Assembly (NCBI RefSeq): GCF_032854445.1
Contig: NC_088304.1
Span: 806,001 to 870,000, forward strand
Direction: 5' to 3'
Source: Liolophura sinensis
Taxonomy: Eukaryota > Mollusca > Polyplacophora > Chitonida > Chitonidae
Length of the DNA: 64,000 nucleotides
The notes beneath the pieces were generated by a model. It did no database searches. It was not told where the DNA came from and was given only the letters and a program-made list of their open reading frames with translations. This document shows, piece by piece, positions 10,483 through 21,883 of the stretch; position 1 is the stretch's first letter, and every line of letters starts with the position of its first letter. The translations under genes and the position numbers were made by a program.

Positions 10483-13400
10483 TTAAGGCATTTTTGAAGA
10501 TTTCTTTACATTTTTTAAATCTGATTTTGAACCAGAATTTTTTGTGGCTGATTCAACTTTTGGAGTTTTCTGTTTAGCTGATTCTGACACCCCAGTTTTA
10601 TGTTTCAAAGCTGGCACCACCTCATTTTCATCAAAAGGCTTGGCTGCACTGCAGTTCTCAATGGGCAAGCGATTTACAATCTTGTCCATTTTTTGTGTGA
10701 CTTTTCTGCAGTTTTCTTCTCTGATATGGATCTTGTGGAGTTTCTCTGCCTCAGCTTCCTGTACAACAACAAGACAACCATCAGGTTATTTCAAAATGGC
10801 ATTTTCCACAAAATTGTTATGTGGGTTGTTCAATTCTACTCTGGAGAGCGCCATAGGGTGGTGGTTAAATATGATTGCTTGTCAGTTGCTTGGACACACA
10901 AGACGCAGGTTCAAATCCAGCCTTTGGCAGGGAATTTGTAGCATTTGTAATGTTCTCATTATTTATGGGACTCTGGAAACAATAAGCAGTCAACAACACT
11001 CATGTTGCTTTTTGCACAGTCCAATGCTCATTTCAGATCTCCTATCTTCTACCAAACTGGTGTGCACATCTGTGAGTCACATGTGGAACACTTGTGTCTC
11101 TATATTGTCATGATTCACCCCGCCACATTCCCTCCACTCATAAAACTGAACACCACCTCCTAAGTGAGAAATGGTGAGAATATGATGTCAAACAACAGTC
11201 AAATAAATAAATACATCTGACCAGAAATGTCTGGTCCATCCCATTGTAGGAGATGTAATGTTCAAGAATCCCTGCTTCCATTATTCTCAGGGCTTCAGTG
11301 GCAAAAAGCAGTTGTCACCTCTTTTGTGGTCTTGCATGAACAATCCTGGAGAAAGTTTGCCTTTCATGAACAGAGAATTACGTAACATAAAAAAATGTGA
11401 GGTAGTACCATGCCGTTTCTGGGATTCCTGGTATCCTTTATTCTAAAATTTCCTGTCGTCAGTTTTATGAGTGGAGGAAATCAGCATGGCTAAGGTCAAC
11501 AGCCACCCTTTGGAAAATTAGTTTCTGATTTGTGATGTAGAAATAGGCTCATCGTACTGGCCATGGTGGAAGGTGAGTGGTCTTTAATGGCAATGACACT
11601 GTGGAAATGGTCACACACACCTCATTGACTGCTTGTTGTTACCAAGGCTCAACAAGTTCCTGGAGCAAGTTCTGTCTGTACAGACTATGCACACACGTTA
11701 ATATCAATGTTCATCATACTATTACCCAGTCATCTCCTGTGTGTCAATCATCCTAGACAAGCTTCCACCTATACCCTGTCATCTCCTCAACTCTGTGTCA
11801 ATCATCAGACAAGCTCCACCTTTACCTTGTCACCTCATTAACTCTGTGTCAATCATCCCAGACAAGCTCCCACCTATACCCTGTCATCTCTTCAACTCTG
11901 TGTCAATTATCAGACAAGCCCCACCTTTACTCTGTCATCTCACCAACTCTGTGTCAATCATCAGACAAGCCCCACCTTTACCCTGTCATCTCTTCAACTC
12001 TGTGCCAATTATCAGACAAGCTTCCACCTATACCCTGCCATCTCACCAACTGTGTCAATTATCAGACAAGCTCCCACCTATACCCTGTCATCTCTTCAAC
12101 TCTGTGTCAATCATCCTAGACAAGCCCCACCTATACCCTGTCATCTCCTCAACTCTGTGTCAATCATCAGACAAGCCCCACCTTTACCCTGTCATCTCAC
12201 CAACTGCGTCAATCATCAGACATGCCCCAACTTTACCTTCTCATCTCCTCAACTCCGTGTCAATCATCAGACAAGCCCCACCTTTACCCTGTCATTTCCT
12301 CAACTCTGTCCTCAGACCCTTTCCTTACCATCCTCTCCTTCCCTTACTGTCCTCCCCCTTCCCTTAATGTCTTCCCTTCCCTTACTGTCCTCTTCTTCCC
12401 TTACCATCCTCCCCTTCCCTTACTGTCCTCCCTTCCCTTACCATCCTTCCCTTCCCTTACTTAGTTCCCTCCTATATCCACTTTCAGCCCTCTTCAATCC
12501 CTCCATCCCCCATCCCTCCTAGACCCACCTCCATCCCACCTCGGCCATTCCTCCATCCCTCCTTGGCTCCCCTCCATCCATCCTAGGCCCTCATGAATCC
12601 CCGCTAGGCCAATACTCCATCCCTCCTAGGCCATTTCTCCTGGGCCATTCCTCCATCCAACACCTTCCTTCCCCATTACCTACTTCCCTCCCCGACACCA
12701 CCTAAGTCAGTCAACACCTCCTCCCACCACCACTTAAGCACCTCCCTTACTCACTTCCTCTCGAACCCAAATCCCCTCTCCCACACCTCCTAAGTTCCTC
12801 CCATCCCTAACTTCTTCTCAAATCATTATCCACCCGCCCACACTTGAACTAAGCACATCCCCACCCCTACACTTCCTCTCAAACCATTATCCCCTCCCCA
12901 CACTCCACCTACATGTAAGCACATCCCCACCCCTCACTTCCTTCCAAAACATTATCCCCTCCCCACACCCCACCTAAGAACATCCCCACCCCTCACCTTC
13001 CTCACAAACCATTATCCCCTCCCTACAACCCACTTAAGCACATCCCCAACCCTACACTTCCTCTCAAACCATTTATCCCCTCCCCACACTCCACTTACAT
13101 GTAAGCACATCTCCACCCCTCACTTCCTTCCAAAACATTATCCCCTCCCCACACCCCACCTAAGAACATCCCCACCCCTCACCTTCCTCACAAACCATTA
13201 TCCCCTCCCTACAACCCACTTAAGCACATCCTCACCCCTACACTTCCTCTCAACCCATTTATCCCCTCCCCACACTCCACTTACATGTAAGCACATCTCT
13301 ACCCCTCACTTCCTTCCAAACCATTATCCCCTCCCCACACCCTACCTAAGCACATCCCTACCCCTCACCTTCCTCATAAACCATTATCCTCTCTCCACAT

Positions 13401-13644
13401 CCCACCTAAGCACATCCCTACCCCTCACCTTCCTCCTTTCCTCAGCCTTCCTCTGTTTCTCCTGCATCTCCTCTACAGTCACTGGCTCCCTCACAGGCTG
13501 TCGTCTCAGACGCCCCGGCCCGGCTGATGGAGGCCTCTCCAGGTTATCATCCAAGCTGATCTCAAATGCTATCCCTCCCTGCTGTTTAGCCTGAGGGACA
13601 GGCGTTTTAGACGGCTTAACTTTGGTGTTCCTCGCAGAGGCCAT
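10483..13644 (-). CDS. Small stathmin-domain-like protein, two coding exons
   Basis: On the minus strand, coding exons 13429-13644 and 10483-10758 join in phase 0 to give 163 residues. The start ATG at 13644-13642 sits two bases after a good acceptor (TTTCAG/CC ATGGCC), so at least one 5' UTR exon must lie upstream. Residues 24-72 read GGIAFEISLDD, a basic proline-containing stretch, then VEEMQEKQRKAEERRK. This has the order of a stathmin N-terminal hairpin followed by the LEEIQKKLEAAEERRK-like helix start. The second exon continues a charged helix (EAEAEKLHKIHIREENCRKV) and ends in a lysine/serine-rich tail. Stathmins bind tubulin, but the helix here is short, so tubulin binding is not assured. 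A STMND1-type relative is possible. The donor at 13429 is copied into a 60-bp array. Confidence 0.55.
10845..11218 (+). mobile_element. Candidate tRNA-derived SINE
   Basis: Begins with a tRNA-like segment: A-box-like TAGGGTGGTGGTTAAATATG and B-box GGTTCAAATCC about 45 bp apart. It ends with CAAACAACAGTCAAATAAAT, the A-rich tail of local SINEs. About 370 bp long, in the stathmin-like intron on the opposite strand to that gene. Ends are approximate. Confidence 0.5.
11219..11734. other. Intron sequence, nothing recognised
   Basis: Unique sequence within the stathmin-like intron. No coding signal, RNA gene or repeat was recognised. Confidence 0.4.
11735..12310. repeat. 51-bp tandem array, about 11 units
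   Basis: The unit is CTCAACTCTGTGTCAATCAT, CAGACAAGCCCCACCTTTAC, CCTGTCATCTC. Its length is a multiple of three, so it yields an open frame of 17-residue repeats on the plus strand, which I do not call a gene. Confidence 0.9.
12311..12779. repeat. Degenerate pyrimidine-rich simple repeats
   Basis: Runs of CCTTCCCTTACTGTCCTCC and CCTCCATCCCTCCTAGGCC with loose 20-30 bp periodicity. Strong strand asymmetry (C and T on the plus strand, G and A on the minus strand, which is the stathmin-like gene's sense strand). Confidence 0.8.
12780..13435 (-). repeat. 60-bp minisatellite copying the stathmin-like exon donor, about 11 units
   Basis: On the minus strand each unit reads GAGGAAG/GTGAGGGGTAGGG, ATGTGCTTAGGTGGG, TGTGGGGAGGGGATAATGG, with period 60 (some 64). 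The exon ends GGAGGAAG/GTGAGGGG at 13429 and that junction is the first member of the array. Units therefore carry copies of about 7 exon bases plus the donor region; several keep GTGAGG, others have TGAGG or TGTAGG. Confidence 0.85.
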
Positions 13645-14062
13645 GGCTGAAATTGCAGAATAACCCCATGATTCCATGATGTTTAAGTCAGACATATTCC
13701 TGAACACGCAGTAAATCCAAGCACTTCACCCACATGAGGCAACAGTAAGCAGATGATGAGGTGAAAGATAACATTGGAAAGTACAGATAAATGGATGATA
13801 TTCTGAGAACTACAGCCGATAATAACAGGAAATTATAGTATCTTAGACAACAGAACAGTGTGCACAGTTATGCAAATTGCCAACATCAGAAAAACCTTAG
13901 ACTTACAAGACTGTGAAGCAGAGTTTTGTATAACTCCCATGTTATTTGTTGGCACGAATTGGGCATGTTCGCGTGTGTACAATGGCAAACGCTCAGATGT
14001 TGGCAGTCTTGAATTTATAACTAGTGATCAATGGCTTTTTATCATTAACCTAACTGCTTTAT

Positions 14063-14225
14063 TGCATGTCTGCATGTACAGTGACTCCCTTAGCATTGCA
14101 TGTCTGCATGTACAGTGACTCGCATAGCATTGCATGTCTGCATGTACAGTGGACTCGCGTAGCATTGCATGTCTGCATGTACAGTGACCCCCTTAGCATT
14201 GCATGTCTGCATGTACAGTGAGTCT
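14063..14225. repeat. About 34-bp tandem repeat, 4-5 units
   Basis: The unit is GCATTGCATGTCTGCATGTA, CAGTGACTCCCTTA. It is a short array at the start of the larger one that follows. Confidence 0.85.
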
Positions 14226-14324
14226 AAGCTTGCTGTTGTACCAACATTAATTTAGTTAAATCAAAACATCTCTTGAGTCTCTTGTAGCTTCATGCCATTC
14301 TATCATTGTTTTGGTCATATCCTA

Positions 14325-15930
14325 ACACTTAGCATTATTTTGGTCACATCAAAACTGTGTCTTTAGGCTTGATGTCATTTCAGCATTATTTTAGCCATAT
14401 TAATACAGTGTCGTCTCAGGATTGATGTCATTTCAGCATTATGTTGGTCACATAGGTACAGTATGTCCTTAAGGCTTGATGTTGTTTCAGCATTATTTTG
14501 GTCACTTCAATACAGTGTCTCTTAAGGCTTGATGTCATTTCAGAATTATTTTGATCACATCAATACAGTGTCTCTTAAGTCTTGATGTTGTTTCAGCATT
14601 ATTTTGGTCACATCAATACAGTGTCTCTTAAGGCTTGATGTTGTTTCAGAATTATTTTGATCACATCAATATAGTGTATCTTAAGTCTTGATGTTGTTTC
14701 AGCATTATTTTGGTCACAATACAGTGTCTCTTAAGGCTTGATATCATTTCAGCACTATTTTGATAACATCCATACAGTGTCATTGAAGGCTTGATGTCAC
14801 TTCAGCATTATTTTGGTCACTTCAATACAGTGTCTCTTAAGGCTTGATGTCATTTCAGCATTATTTTGATCACATCAATACAGTATCTCTTAAGTCTTGA
14901 TGTTGTTTCAGCATTATTTTGATCACATCAATATAGTGTCTCTTAAGGCTTGATGTCGTTTCAGCATTATTTTTATCACATCAATACAGTATCTCTTAAG
15001 TCTTGATGTTGTTTCAGCATTATTTTGGTCACATCAATACAATGTCTCTTAAGGCTTGATGTCATTTCAGCATTATTTTGATCACATCAATACAGTGTCT
15101 CTTAAGTCTTGATGTTGTTTCAGCATTATTTTGGTCACATCAATACAGTGTCTCTTAAGGCTTGATGTCATTTCAGAATTATTTTGATCACATCAATATA
15201 GTGTATCTTAAGGCTTGATGTCGTTTCAGCATTATTTTGGTCACAATACAGTGTCTCTTAAGGCTTGATATCATTTCAGCATTATTTTGATAACATCCTT
15301 ACAGTGTCCCTTAAGGCTTGATGTCACTTCAGCATTATTTTGGTCACTTCAATACAGTGTCTCTTAAGGCTTGATGTTGTTTCAGCATTATTTTGATCAC
15401 ATCAATACAGTATCTCTTAAGTCTTGATGTTGTTTCAGCATTATTTTGATCACATCAATACAGTGTCTCTTAAGGCTTGATGTTGTTTCAGCATTATTTT
15501 GATCACATCAATACAATGTCTCTTAAGGCTTGATGTCATTTCAGCATTATTTTGATCACATCAATACAGTGTCTCTTAAGTCTTGATGTTGTTTCAGCAT
15601 TATTTTGGTCACATCAATACAATGTCTCTTAAGGCTTGATGTCATTTCAGCATTATTTTGATCACATCAATATAGTGTATCTTAAGGCTTGATGTCGTTT
15701 CAGCATTATTTTGGTCACATCAATACAATGTCTCTTAAGGCTTGATGTCATTTCAGCATTATTTTGATCACATCAATACAGTGTCTCTTTAGTCTTGATG
15801 TTGTTTCAGCATTATTTTGGTCACATCAATACAATGTCTCTTAAGGCTTGATGTCTTTTCAGCATTATTTTGATCACATCAACACAGTGTCTCTTTAGGT
15901 TTCATGTTGTTTCCGCATTATTTTGGTCAT
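14325..15930. repeat. 53-bp tandem array, about 30 units
   Basis: The unit is GGCTTGATGTCATTTCAGCA, TTATTTTGATCACATCAATA, CAGTGTCTCTTAA. Unit subtypes alternate (TTGATGTTGTTTC against TTGATGTCATTTC), giving a dimer-like pattern in places. It includes a short inverted repeat TTGAT-CAC-ATCAA. It lies between the stathmin-like first coding exon and its proposed 5' exon. Confidence 0.95.
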
Positions 15931-16560
15931 ATTAATAAGATGTTTGTAAATGGAAATTCCCTGTTACCCATTCTCCTTACAGTTAAGTGCGTGTGAACTT
16001 ACTACTATCAGATAGGCTCAATACGGTGCACTACTGGCTTTCCTCGGCCAGACAGACCGCGTGACTGGCAAATTCTGTGCTCCATTATTACAGATCTCGC
16101 GCGATAATCAGTGAAAGGCCAATCTGTGATAATTTGTGAAAAGCCAATAGTGCACCTAGTTTGACAGGCTAAACCCTCTGCTTCAATGGGCATGAGGTGA
16201 CAAAGAGCACAGACTTAGCAGACTACAGACCCATGCTGAGAAAAGCTGCATGCGGCCATGATTTCACACACATACATGTAGCAGTGAACATTATGGCAGC
16301 AGGTCACTGGAGACGAGTATATACACAATCTGACAATGGAGAATTCTCGCATACTCCTTTTTTCCTGGATAGACACACTTAAATTATTGAAGTCAAAGCA
16401 GGACAAACGGGAAAGATTCCCCTCTTTATACAGTTACATGATGATGAGTTTTCATTGCAGATGGATTAAATTTTATATATACAAGGTATATGTCATCGTG
16501 CAGCACCAAAGTTTCCTTTATTGATTGTCTAATCTAATGTCTAAGTACCTCCCCATATTT
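15931..16560. other. Sequence with no recognised gene
   Basis: Unique sequence probably in the 5' intron of the minus-strand stathmin-like gene. Short open frames show no recognisable domain. Confidence 0.35.
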
Positions 16561-16565
16561 AACTG

Positions 16566-16690
16566 TTATTTACTTATTTGATTGGCGTTTCATGCCGTAC
16601 TCAAGAATATTTCACTTATACGATGGCGGCCAGCATAATGGAGGGAGGAAACTGGACAGAGCCCAGGGGGAAACCCACGACCATTCGTAT
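16566..16690 (-). mobile_element. SINE 3' fragment
   Basis: In reverse it reads GTGGGTTTCCCCCTGGGCTC, CAGTTTCCTCCCTCCATTAT, GCTGGCCGCCATCGTATAAG, TGAAATATTCTTGAGTACGG. This matches the second half of the SINE at 51201-51459. The tRNA-like head is missing. Confidence 0.85.
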
Positions 16691-16870
16691 TTAACCTTTA
16701 TATTGGTACCATACTACACTGGTACACTACACCTCTGAAATGGAAAATACAGATTGTGTGGATATGTAGACATTAAGTTTATCTGGTTTGTATGAATTAA
16801 TCCTTGCTGTAGATATATAGCCTAATTAACTGCTTAATGATAATGTCATCACAATAGATATCATACTTAC

Positions 16871-17100
16871 CTTTTAGGGGTGCTCCTAGAGATGTGGTCT
16901 ATACTGTGGGACGGTGTATGTCGTTCAGTTAACCTGTTACAGCCTTTAACTGGATGGACAGCCGACAAATCACTTTGCAGAGAAGCCCCTGACGACCAAG
17001 CTGATCAATGTTGTGTTCTTGTGTACTCTCACTGGTTGTTTTCTGCACTGTTGTTTCTCTGCTCAACCAATTGTAGCGCGATAAACACAGGTGCTAAAGG
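16871..17100 (-). other. Candidate 5' UTR exon of the stathmin-like gene
   Basis: On the minus strand a strong donor (CCTAAAAG/GTAAGTATG) lies at 16871/16870. The first coding exon of the stathmin-like gene begins with an acceptor two bases before its ATG, so it needs an upstream noncoding exon, and this is the best donor I see in the right place and strand. The 5' limit is not defined and no promoter motif was recognised. Confidence 0.3.
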
Positions 17101-17824
17101 CGTGATGGTGTGAATACAACTGATTGTAAACTTTACTTTGCATGGCCTTTATTAATGTCCCATCTGTGCAGGTAAATGAAGGTTTTGCAGCTTACTGAGG
17201 TGAAGCTATTATCGTCCTGGTAGCAGTCATTGATCGACCTATTGCATATGGTATTTGTAAAACATGACAGTAATTATACCGGTCAAACAGTACCTACTGT
17301 ATAGTGTATGACAGACAAGCTTTTAGTTGCCACAGTTTGCATGTGTGCATGTCCATAGAGGCCTACAGGTACCGTTATCAAACAGACAATTTGCATGAAG
17401 ATATTACAACGCTATGGTGCCACATATATACGAATCACTTCAGAGAATTTTTCATTAGATACATCAATATGCATGTATTACCAAATGCACAAATGCGTGA
17501 AATTTTACTTAATCCATGACTGTTTTTTAAATATTTTTGGGGTCTGTTTGTATGCTGAGGTAGCCATGACAGTGAAGATTAAATTCACATTCTGATCGTG
17601 AACACACATGAAACCTGGTCAGTAGCTACAAAGGTGCACTATAATGCAGTAATTCCATTTAATGTTGGTTGTGATGAAATTGCTGGATTCAGAAGGTAAA
17701 ATCTGCATAAAAACAAAAACAGTCGTATCAGTTTTAATCAACAATAGCAACTTTATTCTTCACTTTTGTTTTCGATTAAACTTTGAAAAGGGAATGCATA
17801 GAAATTATTCCGGTTGCACAGAAA
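17101..17824. other. Intergenic sequence, nothing recognised
   Basis: Unique AT-rich sequence. No domain, RNA gene or repeat was recognised. Confidence 0.35.
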
Positions 17825-18290
17825 GTCTAGTTATGGGCAACTAAAGGTGAGCTAGTGTCATGCCAGAGAACCATCAGCCTGGTTATGGGCAACTAGAGGT
17901 GAGCTAGTGTCATGCCAGAGAACCATCAGCCTGGTTATGGGCAACTAGAGGTGAGCTAGTGTCATGCCAGAGAACCATCAGCCTGGTTGTCGGCAACTAG
18001 AGGTGAGCTAGTGCCATGCCAGAGAGCCATCAGCCTGGTTATGGGCAACTGGAGGTGAGCTAGCGTCATGCGAGAGAACCATCAGCCTGGTTATGGGCAA
18101 CTAGAGGTGAGCTAGTGTCATGCGAGAGAACCATCAGCCTGGTTGTGGACAGCTAGAGGTGAGCTAGTGTCATGCAAGAGAACCATCAGCCTGGTTGTGG
18201 GCAACTAGAGGTGAGCTAGTGTCATGCCAGAGAACCATCAGCCTGGTTGTGGGCAACTAGAGGTGAGCTAGTGTCATGCCAGAGAACCAT
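17825..18290. repeat. 52-bp tandem array, about 9 units
   Basis: The unit is CCTGGTTATGGGCAACTAGA, GGTGAGCTAGTGTCATGCCA, GAGAACCATCAG. The units are nearly identical. This is the founder-like half of a two-part array. Confidence 0.95.
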
Positions 18291-19085
18291 CAGAAGCCTG
18301 CTGCAAGTGTGTTGTGGACAGCTAGAAGCCTGCTGCATGTGTGTTGTGGACAGCTAGAAGCCTGCTGCAAGTGTGTTGTGGACAGCTAGAAGCCTGCTGC
18401 AAGTGTGTTGTGGACAGCTAGAAGCCTGCTGCAAGTGTGCTAGTGGTGAACTAATGTCATGCCACAGAGAACCTTCAGCCTTGTGTGGACAGCTAGAAGC
18501 CTGCTGCAAGTGTGTTGTGGACAGCTAGAAGCCTGCTGCAAGTGTGCTAGTGGTGAACTGTCATGCCACAGAGAACCTTCAGCCTTGTGTGGACAGCTAG
18601 AAGCCCGCTACAAGTGTGATAGTGGTGAACTAGTGTCATGCCACTGAGAACCTTCAGCCTGGTTGTGGACAGCTAGAATCCTGCTACAAGTGTGCTGGTT
18701 ATGAACTGGTGTCATGCCACTGAGAACCTTCAGCCTTGTGTGGACAGCTAGAAGCCTGCTACAAGTGTGCTAGTGGTGAACTAATGTCATGCCACAGAGA
18801 ACCTTCAGCCTTGTGTGGACAGCTAGAAGCCTGCTACAAGTGTGCTAGTGGTGAACTAGTGTCATGCTATGGGGAACCTTCAGCCTGGTTCTGGACAGCT
18901 AGAATCCTGCTACAAGTGTGCTGGTGGTGAACTAGTGTCATGCCACTGAGAACCTTCAGCCTGGTTGTGGACAGCTAGAAGCCTGCTACAAGTGTGCTAG
19001 TGGTGAACTAGTGTCATGCTATGGAGAACCTTCAGCCTGGTTGTGGACAGCTAGAAGCCTGCTACAAGTGTGCTGGTGGTGAGAT
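18291..19085. repeat. 30-bp array followed by 76-bp composite array
   Basis: First about five copies of GTGTTGTGGACAGCTAGAAG, CCTGCTGCAA (30 bp). Then about eight copies of a 76-bp unit that equals the 52-bp neighbour unit with an inserted segment (AGCCTGCTACAAGTGTGCTA) shared with the 30-bp unit. The order in the DNA is simple, short, composite. Confidence 0.9.
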
Positions 19086-21640
19086 GGTGGCTGTAGTAGT
19101 ATACTATACTACTAGCAAACCTGGCATATAATTATATAACACTTCGAGACATCCTTTAGTTAATTAGTCTTTGGGTTTTATAGGACTGCATTCATGAATA
19201 TATCTGCACTAAATAATGTACACTATTAATGTTTTTCTACCTTGTTTGAGCACTACTTATTCAGTGAATCTGTTGTGACTACTTGTATTGATACCTGTGT
19301 CAGGTAAAAATGAAATCTGTGCGCTCTGTTAACTTTGTAAGTGACTGCCTAGAATAGGCTATGAACTCGTTCAAGTCTCTTTCTGTGATTCTTACAAAAG
19401 TAATGCAGCCAGGGGCGCATAGAAAAAAAAATATGGATTGAAGGCTCCTGGCCTGTGTTACATGCAAAGACAGGTGGTTACTGTGTTCATGAATATTCTG
19501 GTTAATTAAAAATTAATTTGTAATCTATAACTTATTCCATGCATTTCCTGCATACTTAAATAAGCTCAGAAATGTACATAATGCTTGTTTCACGTGTTCT
19601 ATACAAACTGCTGTATATTTCCTCTGTAGAAGACAGATGTGTTGGCCTACATACATGTAGGCGCTATATGTTTCCTTGGAAGAACATTTTGATTATTTTA
19701 CATATGCATATGATTATTTTATTTATGTACATAAATAAATAAAAGACAAGTAGTAAATGGGCCGATATGTTAAATCCATATTCCCTAATCAAATACAAAT
19801 TTTTCTGTTTATCAATAACTGCTTAAATTGTTTTTTCTTTTTTTTTCAGAAAATATCAAACATGTACATGCACCTGTACTATTTAGACTCATAGAGTTCA
19901 AATTGATCTAAAGTTTGAACAAGTTATAAATCAACCAGCAATACAAAATTATGTTTACAAACTATGTTACTGATTTCGAATGGTAACAAGTGCATGGACA
20001 AGGCTGATATCTTGGGAAAGGTAATTATTTGTGCTATTTGAAAATAAATATTTGAAAGCATATGAGCTAATCAATTTTCTGCCAAAAATCTCTGGTATAT
20101 AACCTTTTTATATCTATGAAAACCTGTTAGGAAAGAAAAAAATAATTGATAGGCCAGCACAGTATACCACACCATGTCTTGACTGAAATCAATATGTCTT
20201 GGTTTTGCCTCTACTGAGTATCATTACAGATTATACATACAGAAGTACAACATTTCGGGTTACTAAGGTCTAACAGACATAGGCCTACATAACTATAAAA
20301 ATACTATCGTCTTAATATTAAAATGTACATTAGTTGGATCAGGGGCTTGGGCAGCCATGTTAAACTGAAGATAAAGAGCCAACGTTACAAAGCTGTTCCA
20401 TTTACCTCCTGCAGAATTCACAGCAATGGTAAAACTGGGTAATTTTTAACCTGTCTTTTTAGGGGGCAAAATCAATCCTTGCTGGCAGGTTGTGGAGAAA
20501 ATCGGATTTCAAACTGGACCTGCATATGTTATCTGGGCTATTCTTCCATAAAAAGTAGGGCTGTCACTTATACAGCTTTTGTATTCATGGCCAAATTGGC
20601 TACCTTTTTCGATGCTGCCCAATGTTAATTTCCTTTCCTGTATGAGGGAGTGTGATGGAACAGCCAGCTTCCCTGACCCTGACAATGACCAACTTACATG
20701 TACATATATAGCATTAACCATCTTCCATTAGTTTAAGTGTTTACAGCAGACATAATGTGGGATCCTGTTATGATGTTGACATGGTTGCAAAGAGCTAATG
20801 GCTGACAATTATCCATCAATATTTCTGGGTCAGCGAGTTCTGCTGAATTGATTGATGTTATCACATCAACATCAAGCCTTGGTTAATTGATTGTGACTTT
20901 TTAACGCACGCAGATTCTTCAATATTATAAATATCTAATGGAAGCAACCAGACTTGCCATGCTAAGTTATCTTTGGGTGGTGATTGGAAAATTACTTCAT
21001 GAAGAGTTTGAGGTTTAATTAATGCTTGAAAGCTGTTGTCCCATGAGAGCATGTGTTTTTTTTTTTAGCATAATTGCTAACAACATGCACTAAAAATTGT
21101 GTATCGATTTTAAACAGCATGAACCACATAAAGATGCGTGTTGATGCATGTTAAAGACGTTTGTAGTTCCTAGTACATGTGTACTTATGGCTAGTTAAAA
21201 TGCATGTTTAGGCCTACCTCGGAATATGAATATGCGTAGCAAAATTTATTTGCTCAGTCATTCAGTTCTATATGTTTATCTAAAATTTGGTATCATGTAT
21301 TAATTTATGTAATGTACAGGTGTATATGATTTAACTATTTATTCATTTCTTTATTTCAATAATTTTTTTTATTAAAAAATATTTTTAATAAAAAATACGC
21401 AGTTCAACTGCTAGTCAACACATTACATTGAATAGGCCTATCCTTATCAGGCTTTTAAATTAAATTTAGCTCATACTGAACTGGTCACCCATCCCTGCCA
21501 AACCTCACCATCTACTAAGGGAGTGCTTTAACTAATTTAAGCAAACACATCTTCACTGTCACATACGTATGGTATACTTCCCGGAAGACAAAGGATTAGA
21601 GGCCAGTCAGGCTATTTTCACAAGGAGCTATCGCTGTGGC
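19086..21640. other. Long AT-rich intergenic stretch
   Basis: About 2.5 kb of mostly unique AT-rich sequence upstream of MTFP1. I recognise no gene, tRNA or tandem array. Short open frames on both strands have no domain that I can identify. Confidence 0.4.
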
Positions 21641-21883
21641 GTTCATGACAACACGTGGTTACCATGAACTAGCGTGTTTATAGGGGGCGCTATCAAACGT
21701 AAGTATTCCTCGTGCTATTTCTACTCTGACTGTGCACGCGTTGCAAAACTAACCCATTCGTCTCCATTGGGGGTTACCGCTTTTTATCTGACTATATGAC
21801 GCATTGCTGTAGCCCATTTTTGGCTTTGCCACCGAATAATATCATTCTTGCGGATAAAAAGCGACGGTCGAGGTGGTCGTGGG

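Noticed and set aside
16862-16900. U1 snRNA gene (ATACTTACCT at its start)
   Set aside because: Only the first ten bases match. The U1 stem-loops and Sm site do not follow. The same bases are better read as a splice donor on the minus strand.
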